From positions 11,022,291-11,086,290 of the forward strand of contig CM022668.1 of the NCBI GenBank assembly GCA_012295275.1: a stretch of DNA of 64,000 bases, in the 5' to 3' direction. Of the stretch, positions 1 through 11,530 are shown in pieces. The notes beneath the pieces were generated by a model. It had not been told where the DNA came from, ran no database searches, and saw only the letters and a program-made list of their open reading frames with translations. Numbering within the stretch: the stretch's first letter is position 1; the number at the start of each line of letters is the position of its first letter. The stretch is from Chrysomallon squamiferum (lineage: Eukaryota > Mollusca > Gastropoda > Neomphalida > Peltospiridae). Position numbers and translations under genes: made by a program.

Positions 1-102
1 GTTAACAAATCTAGCAAAATGGAGAAGAAACTGTTATTTCTTTATTTATTTCCTTGTTTTCTGGATTATTTCTTTCCTTTTTCTTTCTTCTTCTTATTTT
101 AT

Positions 103-323
103 TTTTCTTCTTCTTCTTCTTCTTTGTGTATGTGTGTGTGTGTTTCTTTCTTCTTCTTCTTCTTCTTCTTCTTCTTCTTCTTCTTCTTCTTTTTTCTTCT
201 TCTTCTTATCAAATTTATTTGTATGAAAGAATATGTACACATTTAACAAGCATGTCTATTTCAGAATGTATGTTTGTGTATGTGTGTCTGTTTGTGTGTG
301 TGTGTCTGTGTTTTTTTTTGTGT
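103..323. repeat. (TTC)n and TG microsatellites in gene A intron
   Basis: CTT/TTC tracts at about 105-210 followed by a TGTG-rich stretch to 323, in the intron after the last visible EGF exon of gene A. Mirrored in gene B at about 26730-26890 and in gene C at about 41235-41280. Confidence 0.85.
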
Positions 324-347
324 GTTTGCTAAAAAAATTTTACTTAC

Positions 348-2823
348 TTAGCTCACATTTATCCCCGTAGTAGTTTTCTTTGCACGTACATGTGCAAGAT
401 ATCGTATTCAACAAACCGCCATGTTGGCAGACTAGATTGCATTCATCTGTAAGAATAGAATTCAATCAATGTTTATTTATTATTCATACAGCATCAGATA
501 TCTACGAAAACTAAAAAATGCTTATTAATATGATTAATAACTGAAAGAGAGTCACTGAAGTTAAACAACAAAAGTCTGGTTCTGAAAAATACATGAGTGT
601 TGCAATCATCCTTCTGTCGTGAAGTTACGGCTTATGGGGCCAATCCAAAACATGATACATGGCTAAAACCAGAGAGAAATAATAACATAACTGACTGGTA
701 ACCTGTCACGGTGACAACGAACATGAAATAAACTTTAGTTTCAGATAAATATTCTAAATAAGAGAGACACAATACAAATAAATAAATAAATAAAACTTAA
801 AAGGCATAAATCACAGTAGTTGATGTGAAAATAAAGCCGTATTATGATATAAATGAATATACTTACTACAGAAATCTCCTTCCCAGCTGTTCAAACAAGA
901 ACAGTTACAGTTATCTGAGTTTAAAACTGCGCCATTTAAACAGTCCTCGTTGCATACATCTGAATTTAAATAATAAATAAATAAATAAATACATCTGAAA
1001 AGGCATAAGTTATAGGAACTGACGTGAGAATAAAGCCGTATTATGACATAAATTAATATACTTACTACAGAAATCTCCTTCCCAGTTGTTCAAACAAGAA
1101 CAGGTACAGCTATCTGAGTTTAACACTCCGCCATTTAAACAGCCCTTGCTGCATACATCTGAATTTAAATAATAAATAAATAAATAAATATATAAATAAA
1201 TAAAAATATAAATAATTAAAAAAGAAATAAAGAAATAAATAAACGTACGAAAGGAAATGCCTTCCCGCCTTCCATACAAGAACAAATACAGTCCTGCATA
1301 CTAAAATTACACCCTTTTCAGACGGAAATCCACACGCACCTGATATATCATTAGAAAGGAATACGTTTTCATCTTGGCTAATAAGCATTGAAATGTTATA
1401 GCAAGGTATATTATCATTCCTTACTTTTTGTGATCCTATGTAGTTATGATGTTCAGGAAAGTTTTTAATGGAGTCTTACCAGATTCTTCTTTACCATTAG
1501 TCACCTTCTGAATGTTTACAAATAGTTTATCAGTTTTTCCTAATTTTCAATTTGCGCTGCATGCTGAATTTATTTGTTTATTTTAAGTTTTACACTGAAC
1601 AGTTATCATTCATTCAAATATTTTACCAAATAAGAATAAACTTACCACAGAGAATGCCTTCCCAGTTATTCAAACAAGAACAAGTACAGTCATCAAAGTT
1701 TACAGTGGCGCCGTTTGCACATGGTAATCCACATGTACCTGTGACATATAATAAAAACTGTTTAAAGAAAACAAAACAAATTTTCATTACGAAAAATAAT
1801 GTTCCTTGCCTACACAGAGAAATCTTTTTTATTTTATTTCTAAAATATCTAAAATAAAGATAGATTTATTAAAATAAACACAAGGAGTGCTAAATAATAA
1901 TCGGTGAAAGATGAAGAAGAAAGAAAACAACAAAAATAAAAACAGTTATGCAAATCATTTTCATTATAACTGATTACAATTGCTCGAGATAAATGTTTGT
2001 AATCATATATAAACTATTCTACGTCCGGTTCTCTCATCTGATTAACATGTCAAGCATAACTGGTTAGAACAACAAACAAATACAGATTGTTAGTATATTT
2101 TATATTTGCAACTTTTGTTCTTAACAGAAAAAAAAAAATCAATAGAAGACATAAATTACCATCTAATCTTGAATGAATATTTAACAACAGACTTTCTTAC
2201 CGTCTTCGCACGATTTTATGTACATTGTTGAACCAGAGTAATAGCCAAAAGTGAAAACGGAAGAATATAAATAACACACGCCGTGAACATGTTCTACTGC
2301 AGTACAGGGTTTATTATTATATCCGTTTTGTGTGTCACACAACCTTCTACATTCTTCATGTGTATGGTACCCTCTAGTTCTTCTATAGAAGTCATATCCA
2401 GTGGTGCCTGGAATAACGATGTACTCACAACCAGGTATAGCTGGAAAGACACAGAGTATAAAAACAAGAAATAAAGAATGTTTTACTGTGTAAAGAAAAT
2501 ATGAGAACAAATCAACATTTTTCTAAACAAAATACTAAAACAAATAAATAGTTTATTCTGTTTAAAGACAAACAGCAAGAAAAATAAGATATTACTGTGT
2601 TTAAATAAAACTAATAAACAAAATAATTTACCATTTCTAAAAATAAAAAAATAAAAATAAAATAACAATACCAAAACACAAAACAGCAACTAATCTTTCT
2701 GTTGTTTAAATAGAAATAAAAGGAAAACGAAATCTTACTGCTGGAGACTCTTTCCATCGCAGACGACACTAGAAGGAAACATCCCACCAAGAAAATGTAT
2801 AATACAATGTCCTTCTGATTCAT
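348..2823 (-). CDS. Gene A: secreted PAN-EGF(4+)-ShK family protein, 5' part only
   Basis: Multi-exon gene read leftwards; the 3' end lies beyond position 1. Exons, all phase 1 with GT-AG borders: 2823-2739 (signal peptide, start MNQKD), 2440-2201 (PAN/apple-like), 1738-1646, 1158-1066, 959-867 (three 31-residue EGF-like modules) and 446-348 (33-residue EGF-like module with CTCTC and YYGDKC). The signal exon has a hydrophobic core IFLVGCFLLVSSA. An in-frame ATG nine codons upstream (2850) is an alternative start; MNQKD is preferred because gene C starts at the equivalent codon (MTQKK). The PAN exon has six Cys in apple order including CRRLC. EGF spacing is C-x3-C-x10-C-x-C-x-C-x8-C. The ShK and terminal exons present in gene B are expected off the left edge. 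Inverted partner of gene B with fewer EGF exons visible. Function unknown; probably extracellular binding. Confidence 0.85.
1249..1339 (-). pseudogene. Degenerate EGF-like exon inside gene A
   Basis: Relic of an EGF exon lying where gene C has an intact one (45223-45131). Acceptor AG and donor GTACGT are still present, but it is 91 nt instead of 93, so inclusion would shift the frame. The second Cys is Ser (CGFPS) and the later Cys run (CICSC) is only readable in another frame. It is probably skipped in the mature mRNA. The same 91-nt relic exists in gene B at 24681-24771. Confidence 0.75.
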
Positions 2824-2892
2824 GGTTATTGTAAATAAAATCGTTAACATCAGACTGCGTTATTTAAGGAGATTTGAAATGTCAATCAAACA
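2824..2892 (-). promoter_or_regulatory. Conserved 5' flank of gene A
   Basis: Upstream of the start, genes A, B and D share a block that reads, in gene direction, a TGATTGACAT-like element (2879-2892 here), then AAATAACGCAGTCTGAT directly before the first ATG region. Gene C keeps the first element (GTTTTGACTGACAT). The second looks like a weak TATA/initiator pair. Promoter role is inferred from conservation only. Confidence 0.4.
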
Positions 2893-3039
2893 ATTTGTTT
2901 CTGCCTATTTTCAAGGAGCTTATGAAAACTGAAATATGACTGGTTGTTCAAGTGTCCAATTTAAATGCACAGAGAAACTTACCTAGATATTAATATGGAT
3001 CTGCGTTTTCATCCAGGTGTGTATGTATTAATACATATA

Positions 3040-3048
3040 CACGCGCTC

Positions 3049-3087
<39 letters not shown>

Positions 3088-3296
3088 TATATATATATAT
3101 AGAGAGAGAGATAGATATATAAATACATATATATGCATGTATGTATATATGTGTATTGTATGTACGTTTCTGTTTGTATATGTCTGTACATGTATTTGTA
3201 TGTGTGTATAAACGTATGTAAGAATGCATTCAAATGTTCTTGTTCTTACATATATTTATGAATGAAGGGATGGATGTATATAAAAGGTGTAATAAC

Positions 3297-3331
<35 letters not shown>

Positions 3332-3410
3332 TAACAATAACAATAATAATAACAATAGCAGTAGCAATAACAATAATAATGATAACATAGTAATAATAAT
3401 AAAAATAATG

Positions 3411-3447
<37 letters not shown>

Positions 3448-3483
3448 TAATAATAATAATTATAATATTAATAATAATAATAA
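3040..3483. repeat. AT/TG and (AAT)n microsatellites upstream of gene A
   Basis: AT, AG and ATGT short repeats at 3040-3230, then (AAT)n at 3298-3480. Open reading frames here are repeat translations (poly-Asn, poly-Ile) and are not genes. Mirrored at 22680-23040. Confidence 0.9.
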
Positions 3484-3579
3484 TGAAGTTTAATGAATTT
3501 ATCTTTTTCTTTTTTTTTCTTGTTTTTTTCCCTTTTCTATTGTTTTATTATTAATGTACTTATTTTCTTTTAATTTTTT

Positions 3580-4006
3580 TGTTTTGAGAGCGAAATTACT
3601 ACTACTACTACTACTCTCTATTTTAAATGATTAATTTATTTATTAAAAAAGCTATTTTTAAAAAGAGATTTAATGCAAATCTCAGCTACTGATGGCTCTG
3701 TTCTACGTATCAATTAACATAGAAGAATGGGATCAAATTTTACTGTGACAGACTTTGAGATTAATTTCATATAGATTGATTTTCATTTAAAAAAGCCAGT
3801 GAACCAATGTGTACAGCTGTTCTGTCATGCTGAGTTTAACTGACGATGAAAAGACACACATTTGTGCCCTGTGATTCTAATATCAGTAATACATAGAAAG
3901 AGCAAACAATAATACTTTCTATTTCGTCTGATTAATTTATTTACTAAAAACATTATTTTCAGTGGGGTCATATAATAATTAATTAATTAAGTAATTAATA
4001 AATAAA

Positions 4007-4046
<40 letters not shown>

Positions 4047-4260
4047 GTAGTAGTAGAAGCAGTAGAAGTAATAATAATTATAATAAGAACAACTACAACA
4101 ACTACAACAATCACAACAAAGAACAACAGTACACTTTCCATGGTGTGAATCATTATTGTTGTTGTTGCTGTGTTGTTGTATTCGTCAGTGATGGTGATTG
4201 TTTTCAGAAACTAGAGATATACTGAAAGCGGTGAGGCTGGGCTTGGAAACGGGTGGAGTG
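3580..4260 (+). repeat. R repeat copy, upstream of gene A
   Basis: Copy of dispersed repeat R (reference copy 62160-63830). Shared landmarks are GATTAATTTATTTATTAAAA, a GATTTAATGCAAATCTCAGC block, CTGTTCTGTCATGCTGAG, GACGATGAAAAGACAC and the tail GTGATGGTGATTG...AAACTAGAG. No coding capacity is recognised. Mirrored at 21960-22620. Confidence 0.65.
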
Positions 4261-4759
4261 CATGCTGGCTGTCCCTGCTATAACCAAAAGGTTGTATGAA
4301 AAAAAAAGTTGTTTTTTAGTTCCATGAATGAAAAAATATTTAAAATGACCAAAGTTCTGCATTCGTATGTGTAATATGCGTTTAAATCATAGACAACATC
4401 CAGTTTTAATTGTTGTGTTGTGTTGTTAAACACACATACAAACAAACAACACTGTATGAACAGAGTGTTTCGTTTTAAGTGTGATAGTTAAATACGTACA
4501 TGAACTTATACCTTCTTGTGTCTTGCACTTCATTTTGATGAGTATATTGTGTGTATATATGTATTTGTCTGTGTTTTTAATAGCATAAAAACCGTTAAAC
4601 TTAAATGTATTAAGAAATAATATTACTGGTATGTCCTCTCTTCATAATTCTTCCCAACGTGGTTGCCAAATACGTGTACAAAATAATGCATTAGTAGTTC
4701 CACCATTCACACACTGTCGTTCATAAACATCATGTATGTAAAATGTAATTCAAATCATT

Positions 4760-5560
4760 AACGTTAAAAAGTTCCCGCACTTCTCAAAAAAATAAAAAAT
4801 AAGATATATCAGATAAACCAACACTAACTAAATAATAACAGTAACATAGATAAACCAAGTCTTATTAATGTTTAAAAGCAAACACAAATAATCCCACTTC
4901 CTTTTTAGAATAAAGAGTGTTCTGAAAGCTTAAATATAAACGATAAAACAAGTAAAAGAAGCTTTAGTCCTAAAACAAATAAAAAATAGACATGAACGTA
5001 GTTCTATTCTTTTCAAATAAACAAAACCAAGTCGTACTCACGTATTAATAAAACAATAAGACAAAACACAATATATCTACGGCTGTTTAAATAACACAAT
5101 AAAATAAATAAATTAATTGTTACTAAATTCTGAATAAAACAACGGAATAACATAAAGCATACATATGTTTGTATGCATATATGTATATATGTATGTATGT
5201 ATGTAGGTATGTATGTATATATGTAGGTATATATATATGTATGTATGTATGCATCTAAATATGTATAAGTGTATACTTAACATCAAATATATATTACTAA
5301 GGAATAATAAAATGAATAAAGTAATTATTACTAAATTCTGAATAAAACAATGAAAGAAGAGAAAGCACACTATATTTAAATAAAACAAAATCTTACTGAT
5401 TAATCTAAAACAGTTCCATAACCAGCAGTGGTTTGCTTGTCTTTAAATATAACAATTAAGTAAACTGTATTTTATTGCTCTGTGAATAAAACAATAAAAT
5501 AATTAATTAAATAAAGAATGTTTTACTGCTGTTTAAATATAACAGTGAAACAAAATTATT
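4760..5560. repeat. Degenerate TTTAAATAAAACAATAAAACAAATA minisatellite
   Basis: Irregular units of roughly 45-55 bp built on TTTAAATAAAACAATAAAA plus a CTTACTG-like motif, with an (ATGT)n run at 5160-5275 and two copies of TTACTAAATTCTGAATAAAACAA (5120, 5328). The same unit fills intron 1 of genes C and D. Mirrored at 20640-21400. No gene seen. Confidence 0.55.
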
Positions 5561-5699
5561 ATTGGATATTAATAAGCTACTTTTTATAAGTAACTGAAAC
5601 TATCTATCTGTCTATCTATTTAGATATCTATTTTATTGTTATAAGTATTCCTGAAAATGATTTTAAAAATGTATATGGCTTAATAAAAGTTATTCTTTG

Positions 5700-7170
5700 A
5701 TTTCATTCATGTCAGGGATGAAAATCGGTTGTAATATTTGTCCTCCAACAGCAAACCCAATTTTCAGATTAGGTTCACCGAACATAAAATATAAGTCATC
5801 TCTTATCAGAGTTTAAACTCAAGGGATTAAAACAGCTGTGCGCAGTGTTTGATTTACAAAAGCAATTACCATCACTGAAGGAAAACAAAAGATAAAACAA
5901 ATATTGTTAAACTCAGTTTTTATTAACAGCTGGCTTTCGTTTATCTCAGTAGAATATATGTTCAATGTTCGTGTCTAAAGAAAATTACTGTGTTATCACA
6001 GTTGAAACTCAGTGTGACAGAACAGATATTCTCAGTATTTAATTTATTTTTCAAAACTGAAATGAACAAGGGTGAAATTATCTCTGTCATTCTCTGAAGA
6101 TTTGACATTAAATCTCTACTAGTGAAAATATTCATTTTAATAAACAAATTAATCACAAGAAATGGAAAATTATAGTAGTAGTAGTTGTAACAGCACAATT
6201 TTATAATAATCGTAATGACGTCTTTCTCAAAAAAAAAATAAATAAATAAAACAATGAAATTGTAAAAATAAAAGTTATTATTACTATATATTATCATTTT
6301 TAAACAGTGTTATTTATTTTGCATTCAATAATAATAGTTACCATTTACTTAACATGTAGTTCATTCATGTGGTTTATAACTTTAATAATTTCCATTCTGT
6401 TCTGAGAAACACTACAGTACAGCACATTGAGTTAATCTTAGTGTTTTAAGTGATAATGAAGGTAATAGTACACATGTGAACGAACGTAAACATTTCTTTT
6501 AAAAAAGTAATCAAAATAGAAAAACAAAAACACAGCAACAACATCAATAATTACGCCAAAACTCACCTATACGAACGAAACAAACATATACATCTACAGA
6601 GGAAAAACAAACTAAAGGAAAAACAAAAATAAAATAAATTATTATTAGTAGTAGTATTTTTAATTTATAAAAGTGTCCTACTGAAAAAAAAAGGTTAATA
6701 GATAAATTAATCAGAGGAAAGAGAAAGTATTATTTGTATTACAATCACATAACACAAACACGTATCTTTTTTTATTGTCTGATAAACTCAGCGTGACAAA
6801 ACAGCTATACAAAGAGATTCACTGACTTTTTTAAATAAAAATCAATGAATACGAAAATAATTTTAAAATCTTTCATAGGAAAATTTTCTCTTTTCTTTTA
6901 TGTGATTTGATATTTAGAACAGGTACGTCAGTAGCTGAGATTTGACATTAAATCTGTCGTTTCAAAAGTAGCTATTTTAATACGTAAATTAATCATATAA
7001 AATAGAAAGTAGTAGTTGCAGTAGTAGTAGAAGTAGTAATCACTTCTCTCCTACTCAAAAGTATTAATGATAATAAAAAAATTAAACGAAAAATAAAATA
7101 AAACAAAAATGATAATAAAAAAGGGTAAAAGAAAAGTGAAAAAAAATAAGAAAAAGAAAACATTATTTAA
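5700..7170 (-). repeat. R repeat copy
   Basis: Long copy of R in reverse orientation, containing on the minus strand GAGAAAGACGTCATTACGA, ATTTTCACTAGTAGAGATTT, GATAAACGAAAGCCAGCTGTT and GTTCGGTGAACCTAATCTG. Together with 3580-4260 it makes an inverted pair nested in the palindrome arm. Mirrored at 19000-20600. Confidence 0.65.
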
Positions 7171-7189
7171 ACTTTTATTACTATTAAAA

Positions 7190-8020
7190 TACTTTTGATC
7201 AGGTATTTATTACTTTACATAAAATATAAAATTAATATATTATTTAAACAACATATATCATATAAGAAAATATTGGTAAGATAATTACATTTTTATCAAT
7301 TCTTTTTTTTAATCACGTGTTAATTTTTTTCATTAAAACTGAAAATATAAAATTCTCTTATTTGAAATACTTTTTTTTTGTCTCTATTTTACTGATGTCA
7401 CATTTTTCATCGTTTTGTTGTTTCAGGTGTGGCCATCTCAGAAATGTTTTACATTTCTGCTGAAGCAACTGAAAATCGTTAATCGGGCCAATATCTTAAA
7501 AATAAAAATACATTTAATATTCGATCTTCGTTTTCGTTTCATAGATGTTATTATTTTTTTTGGTTTGTTTTGACAGTACTTCAGTCTCTTCTTTGTTTGC
7601 ATTTTTTTTTTTTTTTTTTTTACTATAGTGATAATCAGATACATATATACTTCCATTTGATTTTTGATTTTTTTTTCGTTCCCTTGTTGCTACACATGAA
7701 GGCCAGTGGAGAAAGGTACTGTACTCTGTAGATCAGTTCTTGTGCCATACTGCTTCTAATGGAGAGTTCTTGTAGTTATCCAGGTAGTCTCCTTTAGCTG
7801 CTGTTGGTTCTGTTGTTCCGCAGGGGATTCCAATAGGATGTTGATGTTCTGGAAGTCTGTCTTGCTTTTTGTTTTCTTGAGCCTGGAGGAGAAGGAGAGC
7901 ATCTGATACGGCATATGAGAAATTACTCTCCAGAGTTGACGTGTTAGACTATTGTGAAGATCTTTACATTGTCCAGTTTTGCTAACTTGATACATTTTAC
8001 CAGGCACTTATTTGTATGTG
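7190..8020 (-). mobile_element. 3' end of non-LTR retrotransposon (left arm copy)
   Basis: On the minus strand this matches the tail of the LINE fragment at 56640-57310: a short protein relic ending LKETTWITTRTLH, then AGAAGCAGTATGGCACAAGAAC, CAAATGGAAGTATA and an A-rich 3' region ending AATAAATACCTGATCAAAAG. It sits between R (5700-7170) and S (8510-10130). Only the last few tens of codons survive. Mirrored at 18150-18985. Confidence 0.6.
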
Positions 8021-8509
8021 CCTAAGATGTGATTTTCTCAATTTGTGAAAGCTGTTTTTTTTTTAGTCTGATTTATAAGAATGTCAGAGTAATTTTATTT
8101 TTATTTACATTCTTAAAATAGCTTTAATCATTTTTTCTAATCAGTTTCATCTAGATTTGTCGAAAATAATAAACATATTATTGTATTATAAGATTAATTC
8201 TATTAGTATTGCACGTACCGTTACCAGGGAAGAAAAACTTTCAAAAGAAGTACACAATTGCATATCGTAAATATTTAAATATTCTGAGTATGTGTTCGTG
8301 TTATGTTCCAGTTTGCTTCAGATATGCGATCTATGAAACATTTTAAAACACCTTCCTTTGTATTAGGATGCTCTGAAACATTTCTACAAAAGTGTCTGGT
8401 TTAAGAAAAGTACCAAAATTAAGAAGAAAAAAAATAAAAATAAAAATGAAACGAAAAATAAAATAAAAGAAAAGAAATAAGAAGAAAGAAAACATTATTT
8501 AAACTTTCA

Positions 8510-10130
8510 TTACGATTACTGATATTATTATTATTGTTATTATTATTATTATTATTATTATTAATTAATTAATTAATTTATATATTTAGTCATAGTTATT
8601 ACTATTATTATTACTATTATTAAAATTATTATTTTATTTAGAAAATTATTACTATTATTATTTTTATTGCTATTGTTGTTGTTATTATTACCAGTATTAA
8701 CTATCTCAGTATACTTTGTGTATGAAATACACTGGTAGCTGTCGGTTTTGATTTCATCAGATCTGAAAGACATTTATAATTAACTGTGTCCAACGCACTG
8801 CAATGTCTGACATCAGCGTTTCACAAAACACCTGTTACAACTATCAAATTAATTGCATACAAAAACAGAGCAAATGTTTATTACACTGATTTTATTTTCC
8901 TCAAGTGTGAACTGATTTAAAACATCAGTCATTTAAACACGAAATTAATAACTTGAGCGGATATCTTACTATGTGCACAGTGTGTGTTAATATATATCGC
9001 AGTATGCAGATTGCTTTCTGCAGAGATAATCAAATTATGTATATTGAAGTAAACAAGAGGCAGCTGCTAAATGTTAATTGTTTTTATCAATATTTGTTTT
9101 CAGATCAAAATTCATTTCAGAAGACTGGTCTACATTAGTGTGAAAATATTTCAAAATAAATTGAAACTATTCTCTTGTATACTTTAATAAAAGTATATTA
9201 ACATCTATCAGAATATGTATGCATATTAAAAACATCTAGCTTATCTGAAGGAGACAAGTCGGAGGACGAAATTGCAAGACAAGTATTATTCTCCTATATC
9301 GTGTAACACAGACAAAGAATAATTAAATATTCACCTCTTTTGTAAGCGAAATCTGAGTGCATGTGTGTCGGTTGATGTACACAGGTGTATATGCATGTGT
9401 GAATATGTATACGAGCATGTACATATTAAAGTATGTAAATATGTGGGTATATATGTGTTAGTCTGTGTATGTATGTATGCTTGATATGTTTTTTTATCTA
9501 TGTCATTTTATGAGAATATGTATGAAGGTATGTGTCGGTCTGTTTTTTCTAAGTGTGTAACTGAATGTATGTATATGAGTGCATCACTATCTATTTTTTT
9601 GTCAAGCTATTCATATTTCAATATAAATATACATATATGCATATATATATATGTGAATACGTATCTATGTATCTATGTATATCTGCATATATGTGTGTAC
9701 GTAGTTTCGTTATCACACGTGTTGTATCTTGTAATTAAATCTGGTTACTACTCGTCTTGTATTGTGAGCGGTTTCTCTTTCCTATCAAGTAAAATGAATG
9801 CTAAGAAAGATAATCACAGCTGGAGTCGAATTAAATATAAAGATACGCGTATAAATTAAACCCTACGTTAATGCACAACGGCCATTACTCACTGAAAAAC
9901 AATGGTGCGAAATAAATATGTAGATATTTGTAAGTATTCGAATATTATTTGTTTGTTTGTTTGTTTATTTAGTTCTGTCTTTCTTTCTTTATTATTACTA
10001 TTATTGTTGTTACTGTTATTTTTATTATAAGAAGTAGTAGTAGTAGTATAGGAATCAGATATTCAATATAGAGATGTAGAAAATAAGGAGTTTATATTCT
10101 GTGTGAACTAAACACATTACAGCAAACTTT
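8510..10130 (+). repeat. S repeat copy 1
   Basis: Dispersed repeat S. Landmarks are an (ATT)n head, ACACTGGTAGCTGTCGGTTTTG, GCGTTTCACAAAACACCTGTT, TGAGCGGATATCTTACTATG, GGAGACAAGTCGGAGGACGA, a GT/ATGT microsatellite, CGTAGTTTCGTTATCACACG and a GTAGTAGTA run. Other copies are at 11400-13330, 48090-49980 and, partly, 51850-52560. The 61-residue reading frame in it (8953-9138) opens at a TTG, and copies differ mostly by replacement changes, so it is not treated as a gene. Confidence 0.65.
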
Positions 10131-10189
10131 GTGACAAATAGAAATGTTGACACCTTAAAGTACACTGTTACTTTTAAACAAAAACATAA

Positions 10190-11400
10190 AAGAAATATTG
10201 TTAAAGTCAGTTTTTTATTAACAGCTGGCTTTCGTTTATCTCAGAAGAATAAATGTTCAATGTTCGTATCTAAAGAAAATTACTGTGTTATCAGAGTTGA
10301 AACTCAGTGTGATAGAACAGATGTTCTCTGTGTTTAACTTGATTTTCAGGATTGAAATGAACAAAGGTGAAATTATATGTGTCATTCTCTGAAGATTTGA
10401 CATTAAATCTCTGCTAGTGAAAATATTCATTTTAATAAAGAAATTAATCAAACGAAATAGAAATTATAATACTAGCAGTAGTAACAGCACAATTTTATAA
10501 TAATAGTAATGACGTCTTTCTCAAAATAAAAAAATAAAAATGAAATTGTAATAATAGAAGTTATTATTACTATATATTATCATTTTTAATCAATGTTATT
10601 TATATTGCATTCAGTAATAATAGTTAACATTTACTTAACATATAGTTCATTCATGTGATTTATAAGTTTAATAATTTTTATTCTGTTCTGAGAAACACTG
10701 CAGTACGGCACATTTAGTTAATCTTAGTGTTTTAAGTGATAACTAAGGGAATAGTACATTTCTGAACGAACGTAAACATTTCTTTTAAAAAGTAATCAAA
10801 ATAGAAAAAACAACAACAACACAGCAACAACATCAATAATTACGCCAAAACTCACCTATACGAACGAAACAAACATAGACGTCTACAAACAAATAAACAA
10901 AGGAAAAACTAAACTAAACAAGAATAAAATAAATTATTATTATTATTATTCTTATTTTATAATAGTGTCCAGCTGAAAAAAAGAACAAAAAACATTTTAA
11001 TAAATAATTTAATCAGACTGAAGAGAACTTATTATTTGTATTACAATCACATAACACAAACACGTGTTTTTTCATCGTCTGATAAACTCAGCGTGACAAA
11101 AGAGCAGTACACAGCGATCCACTGACTTTTTAAAATAAAAATCAATAAACACGAAAATAATTTTAATATCTTTCAGAGGAAATTTTATCTTTTCTTTTAA
11201 GTTAATTGATATTTAGAACAGGTACGTCAGTAGATGAGATTTGACATTAAAACTGTCGTTTCAAAAATAGGTCTTTTAAGACAAAAATTATTAATATAAA
11301 ACAGAAAGTAGTAGTTGTAGTAGTATTACCTAAATTAAGAAAAAAAGAAGAAAAATAAAACGAAAAATTAAATAAACAAAAAATAAGACTCTGATTACTA
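10190..11400 (-). repeat. R repeat copy
   Basis: Reverse-oriented R directly after S copy 1 and before S copy 2, giving an R-S-R-S order in the arm. Unit 10190-13200 therefore looks like a tandem duplicate of 5900-10130, the latter lengthened by the LINE tail. Mirrored at 14760-15970. Confidence 0.65.
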
Positions 11401-11491
11401 TTACTGATTATATTCTTGTTATTATTATTAATATTATTATTTTATTGATTTAGTCATAGTGATCACTATTATTATTACTATTACTATTATC

Positions 11492-11530
<39 letters not shown>

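Noticed and set aside
3234-3554. Poly-Asn and poly-Ile frames at AAT runs here and at 22526, 57378, 61835 and 61965
   Set aside because: Microsatellite translations.
8953-9138. 61-residue frame seen in five S copies (8953, 11853, 14305, 17203, 48336)
   Set aside because: It opens at TTG rather than ATG, lies inside a repeat, and the copies differ mainly by replacement changes with no known domain; persistence follows from recent duplication.
10131-10337. 68-residue frame in the R repeat and its mirror
   Set aside because: Part of the non-coding R repeat; not kept open in the other R copies.
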